The notes beneath the pieces were generated by a model. That model ran no database searches. It was not told where the DNA came from and was given only the letters and a program-made list of their open reading frames with translations. A stretch of DNA of 64,000 nucleotides from Welwitschia mirabilis (taxonomy: Eukaryota > Gnetophyta > Gnetopsida > Welwitschiales). Both the position numbers and the translations under genes were made by a program. The DNA lies in assembly GCA_051453625.1 (NCBI GenBank), contig JBOZIK010000001.1:210672738-210736737 (forward strand), read 5' to 3'. Positions within the stretch are counted from its first letter, which is position 1. Each line of letters opens with the position of its first letter. Positions 22,560 through 36,762 of the stretch are shown in pieces.

Positions 22560-23538
22560 ACATCATGTAGAAGTGAGTTGTTCATAAGTAATCATGTGTA
22601 AAAACTTAAATCAAGCTAGGAAGGAAGATGAGCTTGAACCCTTATAGAGAACAATGTTTTCATCAACAAGACTCTATTTGTCATTATTGTTTTTGTGATT
22701 AAGCCAAGTAAAAGTCCTTCCCTTTATACATGAATATGTCGGCTAAATATTGTCATTATAGTGGACATTAGAGTATACGTATTTATAAAGTAAAGAAATA
22801 ATACACATTATTAATAACTATACTTTTTAGTTCTAAAGTTTAATAAAATCCTTCATTATGGTTATTTTTTACTATTTACTATAAATATGATAATTAACTT
22901 AATTACAAGAATGGTTTTATGTTATTTTATAATTTAAATTTTCTATCTTTAATAATATAAAATATTTGTATTGAAATATTGTTATCCTAGCAAACGCTAG
23001 CATAGATTTCTAATAAAAAACTAATTTAAAAATCCCAAGGTATGACGTACAAATATTATATAACGATTAAATGATGCATTAAATTTTCTCAATAAGATTA
23101 AAAACTACAAATTTATAAGATAGGTTTTGCACTTATGATTCATAATCAACTTCTAAAAATTACTAGTTTGGTTGAAAGACATTTTCCAAATTTCAAGCAA
23201 ATAAATAAGAGAAGCTATAAATAGAGATCTATGGAGAAAAAGAATTGGAATCACATAGAATTAGGAGCTTCATGCTATGAATAATAGCATGCTTGGAAGA
23301 GGGAGAAAAGAAGTTGGAGTTCTCATTATTGAAAATTCCTTTGTTCTAGAGATTCCATAATTTAAATAAAATCCTACAACAAATTGAGGAAGATTTCCCC
23401 CATTGCAAGGAATTACTAAGCTTACTAAGCCTAATAAGAGTTGAGAGCTTACAGATGTGATGCCATCCTAGAGAGAGGGCAGCCCATTTAAAAGAATCCA
23501 CCAGATGGGACCAAAAAGTGTGGACAAGAGATTCTTCT
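22560..23538 (+). repeat. Possible LTR-like block with TATA box
   Basis: AT-rich, non-coding, with TATAAATAG at 23217-23225, followed by a purine-rich leader and then the gap at 23539-23890. The arrangement resembles a retrotransposon LTR promoter and leader, but no second copy was seen in the window. Confidence 0.3.
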
Positions 23539-23890
23539 ACACCATAATAAGAACAAAGNNNNNNNNNNNNNNNNNNNNNNNNNNNNNNNNNNNNNNNNNN
23601 NNNNNNNNNNNNNNNNNNNNNNNNNNNNNNNNNNNNNNNNNNNNNNNNNNNNNNNNNNNNNNNNNNNNNNNNNNNNNNNNNNNNNNNNNNNNNNNNNNNN
23701 NNNNNNNNNNNNNNNNNNNNNNNNNNNNNNNNNNNNNNNNNNNNNNNNNNNNNNNNNNNNNNNNNNNNNNNNNNNNNNNNNNNNNNNNNNNNNNNNNNNN
23801 NNNNNNNNNNNNNNNNNNNNNNNNNNNNNNNNNNNNNNNNNNNNNNNNNNNNNNNNNNNNNNNNNNNNNNNNNNNNNNNNNNNNNNNNNN

Positions 23891-25117
23891 TTCTTTTATT
23901 CCTAAAAAGATTAAGTATGCATTTGTCTTAAGATCATTTAAGCTAAGAATTGAAATGATGACAACAAACATATTTAATATTTTTAAGCCATTTATGACAG
24001 AACAAAAAATAATAAACCACTTTGCTCTACTAAAGTATCTTCCTAGTTACTAAGTTAAAGAAACCACCAAAGGAAACTATTTTAATCAATAAGATTTTTA
24101 GACATTTGGAGTACACATTTAATAGTAAGCTAAGAATTTCAAATATCCTTAAGTAATATGGAATAATGTAGTTTAATGGAAGTAGAGTTAAGACATGCTT
24201 ACTAATATGAAAAAGAAGGTTAGACTCTCCTACCAAAAGAAAGAGAAAACTGAATAGAGTTTCTCATAAAAAACTTCTAATAGACATCTTAATTACTAAC
24301 CTTAACTAGCTAACAAGCAATAAGGACCTTTCATTATGAAAGATGTTCTTGATGTCCAAGCCTCCTAGATCTTTGGAATGAGTGTATATATTAATGATAA
24401 TGAGGATTTTTCATTAGAATAAAGTAACTCATATACTAGCTTAATATGCCTTAGATAAGTTAAGATCTTAATAATGGTTAATATTATCAAGTGCCTATCT
24501 GTTATCAAACAATACGTTACAAACATGCATTGCCATATTACTATAAAGTTAACGTATATCACATGGCTTTTATTATATGAATATTCATTAATTAAACAAT
24601 TGATAAATTTATTATTTTTGTGATACCATGTCTTCCAATACCTAATTTTATTTTAATGCATAATTTAAATAATAACTAGCATTTTAAACCAATTCAAGTT
24701 TTAATATTACTTTATATAATTCTTTATCATGAGCTAGCAAAAAAGTTCAATATTGTTAATAAGTATATTTTACTATTGTTGTTAAATAATGAATACTTAT
24801 TAAAATGTTAGAGGAATAACACTAAAATAGAATAGTAAAATGCATTTAAATGAATGTTAAAAGGGAACCTTGCTTTGATACTATAAAATTATTTCTTAAG
24901 AAATAAAATATATTACTTCATTGCATTTGATTTTAATAAATAATAGAGAATTAATATTACATATTTGTAATAATAGTTGGAATGGAACCACTAGCATTAC
25001 CAACATCTAGTAAGATATTCAAATTCTTCAAGTATATTATACTAATCCTAAAGTCTTATGAAATAAGTTACATTATGCCTTAACTCTATAATGACTTGTC
25101 ATCTAAGGAATATGTGC
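23891..25117. other. Unassigned AT-rich DNA
   Basis: Short open frames (24030-24236, 24365-24562, minus) are A/T-driven and unlike any family. I see nothing else here. Confidence 0.4.
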
Positions 25118-26372
25118 CTTAGTGATCAAGGTATAGATGGTAGTTTTGTATAACTAATACTAATTGTCATTCTATCATAGAGACTGCAAAGGCATTTTAA
25201 AGCTTCCAAGAACTAGCAAAGGTTTTACAAATAGATTTTTGAGTATAAGGATGATTTGAAAATAATTAATTAACCAATTGATTTGATATCTCCTCTAGGG
25301 AATTACTAATAACTATTCATAAGGTAATATATCATGTATACCTTGGCCAAGTAAGAGATAATTCACTAAGTATAACTTAGTTTCTTAAACATGTAATAAA
25401 TTAGTCTTTTACAAATTCTAAATATAAATAAAGTGCAACTATGAAATTATCACATCTTACAATGAAATATAAGAAAACACTAGGATAGCATGAAAGATAT
25501 CATTTGCTAACATATTGATCATTTAAACCTTACAAAGCATTGAAGGTTTAATTCTACTAAGCAAGTACAAAGGGAAATTCAAAAAAAAAATACTATGGCA
25601 TAACTAATAATCTTAATTACATCCAAGATGGAAAGGTAAGAAAAAAATTCAATTATAGATAAAAGTGCATTCACCAATGATGCAAACACTCTAAAGAATA
25701 CCAAATCATAGATTGAGTTTAAGGTAAGACATGATAGATGCTAAATGAAATAGTTATTTTTTCATACTTAAAGAGGAAGAAAGAAGGATTAGAATCTCAT
25801 GATAAGATAAACCCTCATCAGAGCCCTTAAAATTCTAGAAATAGTATAATCTAAATGGATGATAATGAGCAGGATCCAACGAAGCTCAACTCCAAGATTT
25901 TGTATCATTGGTGAATGAAGGATGAAGACAAAGATTATTCCTTGAAGTTATCCATTCATACATTTTTATAATTAATAAACAAGTAATAATAGATCTCCAT
26001 GGAAAATAAAACATAAATATGTAGTCCTTAGCCTTTACAGACTCATTTACCACTAAGCTATAAGATTAATCTATTATTTTAGTACTTGATTAACTTTTCA
26101 TGCTTTGTGAAATTTTCTTTTCTTCTTAATTCTAGTGTTGATATAGTTTGGATAATGATGTTAGTATCCTTAGCTAATTTAACTCTTAAAAATTCAAGGC
26201 ATCTTAGGTTGTTTTGTTTACAAAATACCAAATAGTATTTCTTTTTAATAATAGCTTTAGTAACTAATGGATAAACATGAATATTAATAAGTTAATTATA
26301 AATATGATATATTTTTCCTTAACAATATATTAATTATAAAGAAATCAATGAGTTTCTATACAATTTACATGG
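25118..26372. repeat. 1.2-kb direct repeat, left copy
   Basis: Runs from CTTAGTGATCAAGG to TACAATTTACATGG and stops exactly at the gap 26373-26472. Homologous throughout to 26473-27691 (about 93% by eye, small indels). Non-coding; no terminal inverted repeats seen. Confidence 0.9.
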
Positions 26373-26472
26373 NNNNNNNNNNNNNNNNNNNNNNNNNNNN
26401 NNNNNNNNNNNNNNNNNNNNNNNNNNNNNNNNNNNNNNNNNNNNNNNNNNNNNNNNNNNNNNNNNNNNNNNN

Positions 26473-27691
26473 CTTAGTGATCAAGGTATAAATGGTAGTT
26501 TTGTATAAGTAAAACTAATTGTCATTCTATCATAGAGACTGCAAAAGCATTTTAAAGCTTCAAAGAACTTGCAAAGGTTTTACAAATAGGTTTTGAGTAT
26601 AAGGATGATTTGAAAAATAATAATTAATTTTATATCTCCTCTAGGGGATTATGAATAACTATTCATAAGATAATATGTCATGTATACCTTAGCCAAGTAA
26701 GAGATAATTCACTAAGTATAACTTAGTTTCTTAAACATGTAATAAATTAATCTTTTACAAAATCTAAATATAAATAAAGTGCAACTATGAAATTATCACA
26801 TCTTATAATGAAATATAAGAAAAGACTAGGATAGCATAAAAGATATCATTTACTAACTTATTGATCATTTAAACCATACAAAGCATCGAAGGTTTAATTC
26901 TACTAAGCAAGTACAAAGGAAAATTTAAAAAGCTGCTATGTCATAACTAATAATCTTAATTACATCCAAGATGGAAAGGTAGAAAAAAATATAGATAAAA
27001 GTGCATTCACTAATAATGCAACCACTCCAAAGAATACCAAATCATAGATTGAGTCTAAGGTAAGGCATGATAGATGCTAAATGAAATAGTTAATTTTTCA
27101 TACTTAAGGAGAAAGAAAGAAGGCTTAGAATCTCATGATACGATAAACCCTCATCAGAGCCATTAAAATTCTATAAATAGTAGAATCTAAATGGATGATA
27201 ATGAGTAGGATCCAATAAAGCTCAACTCCAAGAATGAAGGATGAAGATAAATATTATTCTTGGAAGTTATTCATTGATATCTTTTTATAATTAATAAATA
27301 AGTAACAATAGATCTCCTTGGAAAATAAGACATAAATATGTAGTCCTTAGAATTTATAGACTCATTTAGCACTGAGCTATAAGATTAATCTGTTATTTTG
27401 GTACTTGATTAACTTTTCTTAATTTGTGAAATTTTCTTTTCTTCTTAATTCTATTGTTAATATAGTTTGGATAATGATGTTAGTATCCTTACCTAATTTG
27501 ACTCTTAAAAAGTCTAGGCATCTTAGGTTGTTTTGTATATAAAATACCAAAAAGTATTTCTTTTTAATAATAACTTTAGCAACTAATGGATAAACATGAT
27601 TATTAATAAGTTAATTATAAATGTGATATATTTTTTCTTAACAATATATTAATTATAAAGAAATCAATGAGTTTCTATACAATTTACATGG
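26473..27691. repeat. 1.2-kb direct repeat, right copy
   Basis: Starts at the first base after the gap and ends at the point where the left copy meets it. A tandem duplication or an assembly restart would both look like this. Confidence 0.9.
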
Positions 27692-29060
27692 ATTTCAATG
27701 AAGTTTTCCAAAAAAACTAATTTGGACCTCCCATACCAATTTAAATGTTATTCTTAATGTTTAAATTAAGTTAAAAATTATAAAATATCAAGTAAATTCA
27801 TATAGATAAAGATTACACATTTTGTTCTTATTCATCATTAAGACACCATACATTTGAATGCATCTTCAACTGTATATTAACTAAATATCCCCTAAAAATG
27901 ATATCTCCAAATGTTCTTATCATGGGTTTTTTAGCTTAGAATGCTATGAAATACTATAAGTATGAGATTGTATAAATGATGATGGCGCTATCTTAGATGG
28001 GATAGGATATGCAAATGTTAGCATTCTTAGAGTTTAAGTTTTTAGATCTATAAGTTAATAGTATTAATAGATATTAAAATCTTAGTGTAGCACTAGTAAA
28101 AACTATGGTAGTGCTAAGTTAGTGGTTAAATGCAAAATTTCAAAATTTAGATAAATAGAGGATGGTGGAAAAATTATCATTACTAATAAATATGTAATAA
28201 TAGTGATAAATAAAATGGCATTAATGCTAGTTAGGATCTACATAGGTAACAAATAAAGACTAGTGTGAAATTAGGGCGATAGAATCTTAGTAATAGATAA
28301 AGCAGTGATTGGAAACAAGTGGGAAAACGAAGTAAAAAGCTCATCCCATTTATTAACTTACAATTAAATATGTGATTCATAAACTAATCACAAAAGTATT
28401 AATAAGTCATGTTTAGTATCATGAATCTAGTTCAAGTCATTAAAATGCATTACTCATGGTGCTATCAAATAAGTAAGGCTTCAAATCTTAAGAGGTTTAC
28501 TATATTAAAATATAAAATAGAAAAAATAAGTGATGGATTAGTTAAATAGATAAAATAACAAGAATTTTACATCCTAAAGACTTATTTTTACTAATACTTT
28601 AAATACTAATATGATAAGATTTAATCTAGCTTCAACATATATGCATCACAATGTATTCCCACACCTATAAATTCATCAAAAACATGAAATAATGATATCA
28701 TGAAAGAAAAAAAAATTTTAAAAACATTTTCAATCCTGTCATGCATATACCAAATCAAATATCCAAACTTCCTCACTAGTGTAATAGATTATCACATATG
28801 AATGTGAATGAATTCTATATAGTAGATCTAAACTAAAATATTTTCTAAGTGTAGTTGTAAAGGAGGTGTCCACCTATGGCTTATCTATAACCAAGAAGAT
28901 ATGCATATTTGTATCTGTATATACCATCTAGACATTCCCATAATGCTTACATAGATTTTTGATTTTTAGAATTAGTACAGCTAGTGGATGCCCATATCAG
29001 TTGCATAGTTTTCATGAGTAATACTACTAGAAACATATGCCATTACTATAATAAATCATA
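27692..29060. other. Unassigned AT-rich DNA
   Basis: No coding signal on either strand and no repeat shared with other parts of the window that I could see. Confidence 0.4.
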
Positions 29061-29084
29061 GTGATATAAATATCTTTAAACTAT

Positions 29085-29420
29085 GCAATTTGTATCTTTC
29101 TAGTAAAAATGAAGTTCTTCTACAAAGCATCTTATCTCTGTAGTGTAAATGTATCATGAAGGTCTTCATTATATTAAATGTCTATTCTTCATGTATGATA
29201 AGCTTTTTATTTTTTGGAGGAATTATGTTATATTTGACATAAAGGTTATCCTTTCATATAATGCATATATTTCCCATGAAAGTAAAGGTTTTTATTTCAT
29301 GCAATGTGTACTTTCCTCACAATCATAATAATCTTTAACATATAATGTGTTATCTACTTAATGAAAGTGGTTCTCTTCAATAATAGATGTATTCTCCATA
29401 TGAAGATGAATTCTCTATCT
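29085..29420. repeat. Decayed minisatellite, ~43-bp unit
   Basis: About eight diverged units, each starting ATG(T/C) and carrying a TTTCC-ATGAAAG-GTTTTCTTC-AT core. Good examples start near 29261, 29304, 29345 and 29387. Unit length drifts between about 33 and 50 bp. Confidence 0.6.
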
Positions 29421-29443
29421 CTCTTTCCCTCTCTCCCTCCCTC

Positions 29444-29515
<72 letters not shown>
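29413..29515. repeat. Compound microsatellite (CT)n/(CCCT)n then (CA)n
   Basis: A CT/CCCT tract runs into about 33 uninterrupted CA dinucleotides that end at the gap (29516-30332, 817 N). The true array may be longer. Confidence 0.95.
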
Positions 29516-30372
29516 NNNNNNNNNNNNNNNNNNNNNNNNNNNNNNNNNNNNNNNNNNNNNNNNNNNNNNNNNNNNNNNNNNNNNNNNNNNNNNNNNNNNN
29601 NNNNNNNNNNNNNNNNNNNNNNNNNNNNNNNNNNNNNNNNNNNNNNNNNNNNNNNNNNNNNNNNNNNNNNNNNNNNNNNNNNNNNNNNNNNNNNNNNNNN
29701 NNNNNNNNNNNNNNNNNNNNNNNNNNNNNNNNNNNNNNNNNNNNNNNNNNNNNNNNNNNNNNNNNNNNNNNNNNNNNNNNNNNNNNNNNNNNNNNNNNNN
29801 NNNNNNNNNNNNNNNNNNNNNNNNNNNNNNNNNNNNNNNNNNNNNNNNNNNNNNNNNNNNNNNNNNNNNNNNNNNNNNNNNNNNNNNNNNNNNNNNNNNN
29901 NNNNNNNNNNNNNNNNNNNNNNNNNNNNNNNNNNNNNNNNNNNNNNNNNNNNNNNNNNNNNNNNNNNNNNNNNNNNNNNNNNNNNNNNNNNNNNNNNNNN
30001 NNNNNNNNNNNNNNNNNNNNNNNNNNNNNNNNNNNNNNNNNNNNNNNNNNNNNNNNNNNNNNNNNNNNNNNNNNNNNNNNNNNNNNNNNNNNNNNNNNNN
30101 NNNNNNNNNNNNNNNNNNNNNNNNNNNNNNNNNNNNNNNNNNNNNNNNNNNNNNNNNNNNNNNNNNNNNNNNNNNNNNNNNNNNNNNNNNNNNNNNNNNN
30201 NNNNNNNNNNNNNNNNNNNNNNNNNNNNNNNNNNNNNNNNNNNNNNNNNNNNNNNNNNNNNNNNNNNNNNNNNNNNNNNNNNNNNNNNNNNNNNNNNNNN
30301 NNNNNNNNNNNNNNNNNNNNNNNNNNNNNNNNTAGACTTTCATTATTTATTTTGAGGTTTTTTTTTTTTATT

Positions 30373-33300
30373 GTTGGGTTTCATAGGGCTTTGAATAAAG
30401 GAAAAACTTTATTTTAAAATGAAGAGATCCTGCTTTGATCCTTCATAAGAATATTTGTGTACTTAACATAATAATTTAACTTAGGAAAAGAAAATCAATT
30501 ATAAATAATTCATAATAAAGAATAAATAAATCTCCTAAGTTAAATTCCATATAGTGGAAGTGCATAAGTATCAAACTAATGGAATACTTTGGTGTGGATA
30601 ATTTTGAAAATATTATACATTACTTTATCAAACTATCACTTTATATAATAAAACAACTATCTCTAAGTGATACAAAAGTTATTATAACACATGATATGTA
30701 ATTAACATTAAGAACTATATGTGTAAAAAGCAAAAATTTCATAAGGTGTTAAACAATAAAAACATTAAAGGGGAAGAAATAAAATTCTATAAAAAGAACT
30801 AAAATTCTATAAACATTCACTATCAATTTAATAACCATTTATAACTTAAATGAATGAATAACAAATTTAAAACAATCACAACTACTTAAGTTATTGTTAG
30901 ACAAAGATAACTTTTCATGAAAGCTTCACTACTTAAGATAACATAAAATGGATGCATATGAGCCATTCAAACATATTATTCCATTCTATAGTAATTTTTC
31001 AATAATTAGAATCATAGGATATTACTTTAAGAATATGATTATTCAAACTAACATAGTAAACTAATTGACATTAACAATATTTTCACTAAATATTAAGACA
31101 TTTGACTTGAATGTTAAATTAAGCTTGTAATGAGTTGTAAAAGTTATGCAAAATTCAAACCAAGTTATGAAGCAATAACTAATAAATAAAATCCAACATG
31201 TGAATGTTTATGAAATTAAGGTAAACTTAGTCAATTTTATGTTATTTTAATTAGAAGAAATAAAAAAGAAAAAAAAGAAAGAAAAGGAAGAAAGAGAAAA
31301 GGGAGATAATTAACTCAAGGAAGAGAGCTTATAACTTTTTAAAACACTTAAAATATGTCCTTAAACAAGTTTATGAAGTCAAATATTCAAGATAAAGTAC
31401 AATTAATTCAAATCAATAAGAAATAAACTTTTTAAAAGACTCAATAAAAATTATTATCAATCCTATTTTGATTAAGAATATCAAGAGAATTATAAAGATT
31501 TATAGAAAATGGATTTAATATTTTAAGAGTAAAATAATACAATATCATATCTTAAAATTATGAAAACACATCAATATTGATAGAAAACCTTAATATGGAA
31601 AAAGGGGAAAATTAAGATTTCATAGTTTAGAAACTTTCTAAGTAAAATTGCAACTCTACTATAAATGGTTAAAAATGGAATTTGAAGTCCAAATTTAGGT
31701 TTGAATTCATAAGAAATAGAAACATCTAAATCATGATAGGAATATACTAATAAAATTATAGAGTGATTGAAGTTTCATAGAAAGTGATATGGTCAAAACA
31801 AGTACTTAAATTCACTAGTTTTACCTTAATTTGAGAAAAGAGTAAGAGAGAGAAGTACTAGTGTAATAATGAATAATTCAATTCTAGAATTTAGTAAATT
31901 AAATATGTACATGCTAATTTATGCTATTAGAAAGGAGAAAAGATAAGTTCATCATCCACTACTTAAGAAGAAAAATGGAATCACAAGAACATGTACCAAA
32001 ACAAGTGAAAAGAATGGAGGAACGAAGAGACAAGAGGAATAAAACAAATTATTTCTTTGATAAAAATTCACCAATAATGTAAAATTAGATGATTCTATAA
32101 TACGCACTAAATTTTATACAATTCCATTAGCATTAAATATACAACATGCTTTATGAAGTCTAATTGAATTAAAAGAAATATGTGATGAAAATGCACAAAT
32201 CAAGTAAATAAAAGAATAAAAACATAAAAGAAAAAGAATACTTATTGGTTTTAGATTCAATCACAAATCTTTTTATTAGTATTTAATATAAATTATTATA
32301 AAATCTAATACCTTTTTATTATCTTGTATTGTTATTCATGTTTACTTTACCACCCTTGTAATGCCCTCTGGATGGATGGAAATGAAAGAAAAGAAGGTAA
32401 AAAATGGATTGTGAGAGAATGTAGGAGGGTAAAAATGGATGTGTATGATAGAAATGGATGAGAATAAAGAATAGATAAGACTTCCAAAGATAATATAAAA
32501 ATAATTCTTAGTTGGAAGTAAAAAATAAAAGATGGAATGTAGTCATAAACACTTTCAAATGCTTAAAAATGTCTTGAAATTGATTTTAGAAATGTACTAG
32601 GCCTCAATATAGCTAGATAAGTGGATTCAAATTTAGGAAGAAAAGGGGGAAAGGTGGTGTTAGGGGTTTTTTATTTATCCACTAGACTACGTTTTAGGCT
32701 AATTAGTACTGGTCATTTTCACTATGTGATCTACATTATTAAAAGTTAAATAATGACGGGGCATTAAAGTGTTAATTTACATTAGGAAATGGTGCTACAA
32801 TTCCATAAGTAGCTATACTAGTAACTTTAAGACATTTAAGATTACAAATTACTCCAATTTTAATACTTGTCATCTTCACTATGTCACTAGTGCTATAATT
32901 CCATAAGTAGTTACACTAGCAACTTAAAAAATTATGACACTACAAATTGCTCCAATTTTAATATCTTTAATTGATATTCCATGAAAAGATCATACATAAC
33001 TAAAAATAACTAATAATCAATAAATTATAACATCCAGAATGCGAATTTCCAAGGTAATGATGTCTCAATAAGCTTTAATGTCAAAATGATTTAGAATTAT
33101 GGCATTAGCAACTAGATGAGATATGATGATGTAAAAGGGACTATGAGACATCTATAGAATCAAGAAGTGGAATAAGTCTTCCATGCTTTACACTATCACA
33201 TTTAACCTCAATCTCCTAATCATTATCATTGCAAATAGCTTCAAATTGAACCATAGTACATCATTTTAAGTTCTTTGACATCTAAGCACCCTATCATCGA

Positions 33301-33390
33301 AAAAGTATAGAAATAAATCTAATTAAAATATTATATTTCTAAAATTAATGAAAAACTATGACTATTAATACCTTATTTTATAAAAAATAT
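30373..33390 (-). repeat. 3' LTR of Athila-like gypsy element B
   Basis: Homologous from about 30391 to 33390 with 59765-63309 in the same orientation. Matching landmarks include TATTATACATTACTTTATC (30611/59993), AATGCACAAATCAAG (32190/62168) and CCTTATTTTAT (33371/63290). Its inner edge is followed by a polypurine tract and its outer edge is near 30373 or inside the adjacent gap. Divergence from the other copy is high (roughly 20%), so the insertion is old. Confidence 0.75.
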
Positions 33391-33392
33391 AG

Positions 33393-33410
33393 GATTTTCC
33401 CTACCCCCTA
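33393..33410 (-). promoter_or_regulatory. Polypurine tract of gypsy element B
   Basis: On the minus strand AGGGGGTAGGGAAAATCC lies immediately upstream of the LTR edge (TATATTTTTTATAAAATAAG). This supports element polarity and the LTR boundary. Confidence 0.65.
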
Positions 33411-36400
33411 AGTAGTCTTCATTTATGTCCCATGCAAGTGATGATAATAGAAGGAATGAAGCTTACTACACATCTTGATGTCCATCCATAGGGTGTGGTA
33501 TTAGATTTGTGATTGAAATACCTAAGAATATTAGTCATTTTAGTAGATGACAAGGAATTAAATAATTTAGCTAGCCTTATAAACTAATGATCAAAATGTT
33601 TTAGCTTAGATTAATTGTTATGGATCTTAAGGTTGGTTCTGTAAATAAAACAACAGATAAAAGCAAAAGTACCAGTAATCATTAAGGCATAATAATGTAT
33701 GTCATAAATAATAATAAATATAACATAAATATGTAGAAAAAAATTCAACATTTTATTCATTATTATAAAAGAGTAAAGTAAAAATTTTATTGATTTTTAT
33801 TAATTTAAAAAATAAAAAGAAAAATATGCATACATGCTAGATAATATGAAACACACCCATGATATCATACTGTAATCTAGTATTATAAAAGATAGTGAAT
33901 CACATAGATTTCGCACATGCAATACATATTTTAACATTCATAATATGATCAAGCATTACATACATACCAACATTGATATAGATAAGAGTGAATGATAAGA
34001 ATGATTTTACACTAATACAAACATAAAGGATTTGAGGAGTAGATTAGTAATGAAGAGAAGAGGGTCCACCACCATTTTGTCATGGTATTCATACTCTAAA
34101 ACACTCAAAAATCCCTAAAAATCATGCTAAGATTATTTTCAATCTCACCTCGATCCATGTATATAAGAGAAGAACGAATTCACAGAACAAAAAGTAGAAG
34201 TCAAAATATTGATAGAACAAGAGTTCTTCTACATGTTATGCTTAATTCTACTTAAAAATTTATTAATCTTAGCTAAAGGGGTATCATGCTACTTATACTA
34301 CAACTCATGATCATAAAACTCCTATATCTTTCAAACTATCTAAAATTATCAAGGAAATAGAAAAAGATATCTTAGACGACCAATTCTATAAAACTCTATA
34401 TGTTGATAGGGAATAATCTTTTAAATCATATAAGGTGAAGGAATCGTAATAAAATGTTGGAAAGATCAAGCGTTACAAACATGGGCAAAACAATTAAATA
34501 AGAAACATATGAATTATAACTTTGCCTAAATAATTTAAGGTTTCTTAATACATTTGGAAATGCATGGGATATACCCATAGTACATAGGAGGTTGAACATA
34601 ATATAATAGATTAGAGGTACATAAGATAACCTAAGATAATTTATGAAAAAACTATTAGCATAAAGGCTAGATTTGAGATTAAGCTCATCTAGAATAGGTA
34701 ATATCCTATTCAAAGAAGTATGTTGATTCATCACTTCCTAGCTACTATTACAATAATAAATATCTAATGCATTGGCTATAGATCTTAAAAAACATTAAAT
34801 AATAAAATGATCTATACTAGATTCTCCTATGCTTTCACCTTCATTGAATTAAAGGCTTTGAAAGAACAAACTTCTAGTATCACTTAGGTATAATTCATGA
34901 TCAATATAATAATTAATTACCTATCTAATTCATAACTAATTTATAATCTTTAAGGATGAAAATAGCAAATATCATAAAGAAAATAATTTTTATAACAAAA
35001 GTCTAGCATAAAATCATAAATAAGTACTAATATAAAGAGAAGATAAAAGAAAATAGTTTAAATAAGACTAATCACCATTGTGGCAGAGATTCATTATTAA
35101 GATTTTATCATCACCACCTAACTCGATAGCTTATGTGTTGAAAACCAAANNNNNNNNNNNNNNNNNNNNNNNNNNNNNNNNNNNNNNNNNNNNNNNNNNN
35201 NNNNNNNNNNNNNNNNNNNNNNNNNNNNNNNNNNNNNNNNNNNNNNNNNAAAGGCTAAATTTGAGATTAAGCTCATCTAGAATAGGTAATATCCTATTTA
35301 AAGAAGTATGGTGATTCATCACTTCCTAGTTACTATTACGATAATAAATATCTAATGCATTGGCTATAGCTTTTGAAAAACATTAAATAATAAGATAATA
35401 TACAATAAATTTTCCTATGCATTCACCTTTATTGAATTAAAGGCTTTGAAAGAACAAACTTATAGTATCACTTAGGTATAATTCATGATCAAGATCAACT
35501 AATTAATTACCTATCTAATTCATAATTAATTTATAATCTTTAAGGATGAAAATAGCAAATAGCATAAAGAAAATAATTTTTATAATAAAAGTCTAGCATA
35601 AAAGCATAAATAAGTACTAATCTAAAGAGAAGATAAAAGAAAATAGTTTAAATAAAACTAATCACCATTGTGGTAGAGATTCACTATTAGATTTTATGAT
35701 CACCACCTAACTCAATAGCTTATGTGTTGAAAACCAAAGTAGATGTAAGGTCTAAGGGCCAAAATTGAAGTTTTCATAATGACAAAATCCTAGACAATTT
35801 AATACAGGGGTGTTGCAGTGCCAATTTATGCATGAATCTAGTGCTATAGCACTTACTTAAGATAATTAATAAGTAATTAAAGTGTTTTTTAAAAAACTCT
35901 AATAGCACAAATTCTCAAAAGAAAAAAGTAGTAAAAAATTAAGTTTAAAGGTACATTAGAACCTAGGACATTATTAGTTATAGCCTCCAACTAGGATGAA
36001 AACTAGGATTTTGGGATGAAAAATGCATAGCTTGGCCATAATTTATTAAAAAATTAATAACTTAATAAAAATTATGGTTGATAAATTTTGGATTACAAAT
36101 AGAATTATGTCCTTTGTAAAGCTTACAACTATCTTAAATGCAAATACATGAGACCCATAAATCTCATCTCACAATCTAAAATGTACCAACATTTTTTGAT
36201 TTATTAAATAAAAATAATAAAACAAAAAGAATTTCACATCTTTTAATTTTAGAGATTTTATCACATTTGCATCCTAAAGAAAAATAAAAATATATCTCAA
36301 CTCTATTTTAATTTTTTAAGTGAATAATCTAAGTTTACATTTATTTACTCTTTGAATATGAATAGTTTAGGATCTCGAATATGAAATGAAAAAAATTAAT

Positions 36401-36479
36401 AATAATAGAAAGACTATTCCATCTAGATCTTATTTTTAGAGGAAATAAATGAAAATGAGCATTACAAGTAAAACATTAT
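33411..36479. other. 3' non-coding part of gypsy element B, with a gap-flanking duplication
   Basis: No coding signal between the integrase C-terminus and the polypurine tract. 34662-35149 recurs at 35250-35738 (about 92% by eye), separated only by 100 N. The minus-strand open frame 34426-34734 is A/T-driven and matches nothing I know. Confidence 0.5.
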
Positions 36480-36762
36480 TACTAACTTAAAAATATTTCC
36501 TAAGAATGATTTGATCATAATAATATCTCATTCTCTTTTTAGTAAGAACTTGATAGTCATAAGTATTTAATTTCATTTTATATAATTCATTTAATTAATT
36601 AGTTATACTTTTATCACACTTTTTTAAGTCAAGACTAGGTCTATGAATGGCATCAAATGCTTTATGTTCTATCTTAATAGGGAAAAAATATTATTTACCA
36701 AAGATAAGTTTATATGCGATCATGTCAATGTGTGTTTTATATGTTGTATGATAAGCCCATGA
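36480..36762 (-). pseudogene. Athila-like integrase C-terminal fragment
   Basis: Minus strand from 36762 reads WAYHTTYKTHIDMIAYKLIF, then FPIKIEHKAFDAI and LNELYKMKLNTYD. This is the end of the DDE core plus the GKACHLPVELEHKAYWAIK-type and LNELEELR.DAY-type blocks of Athila/Tat gypsy integrase. The fragment stops exactly where the Sirevirus LTR begins. Its other half is at 48547-49200, and the reading frame is continuous across the insertion once one target-site copy is discounted. Confidence 0.85.

Noticed and set aside
29354-30355. Long open frames of over 300 codons on both strands
   Set aside because: They consist of a (CA)n dinucleotide tract read as Thr-His or Val-Cys plus an 817-base run of N.
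31240-31320. Purine-rich tract (AAGAAAGAAAAGGAAG) as a polypurine priming site
   Set aside because: It lies in the middle of the element B LTR, with a counterpart in the other LTR; a better tract adjoins the LTR edge at 33393-33410.
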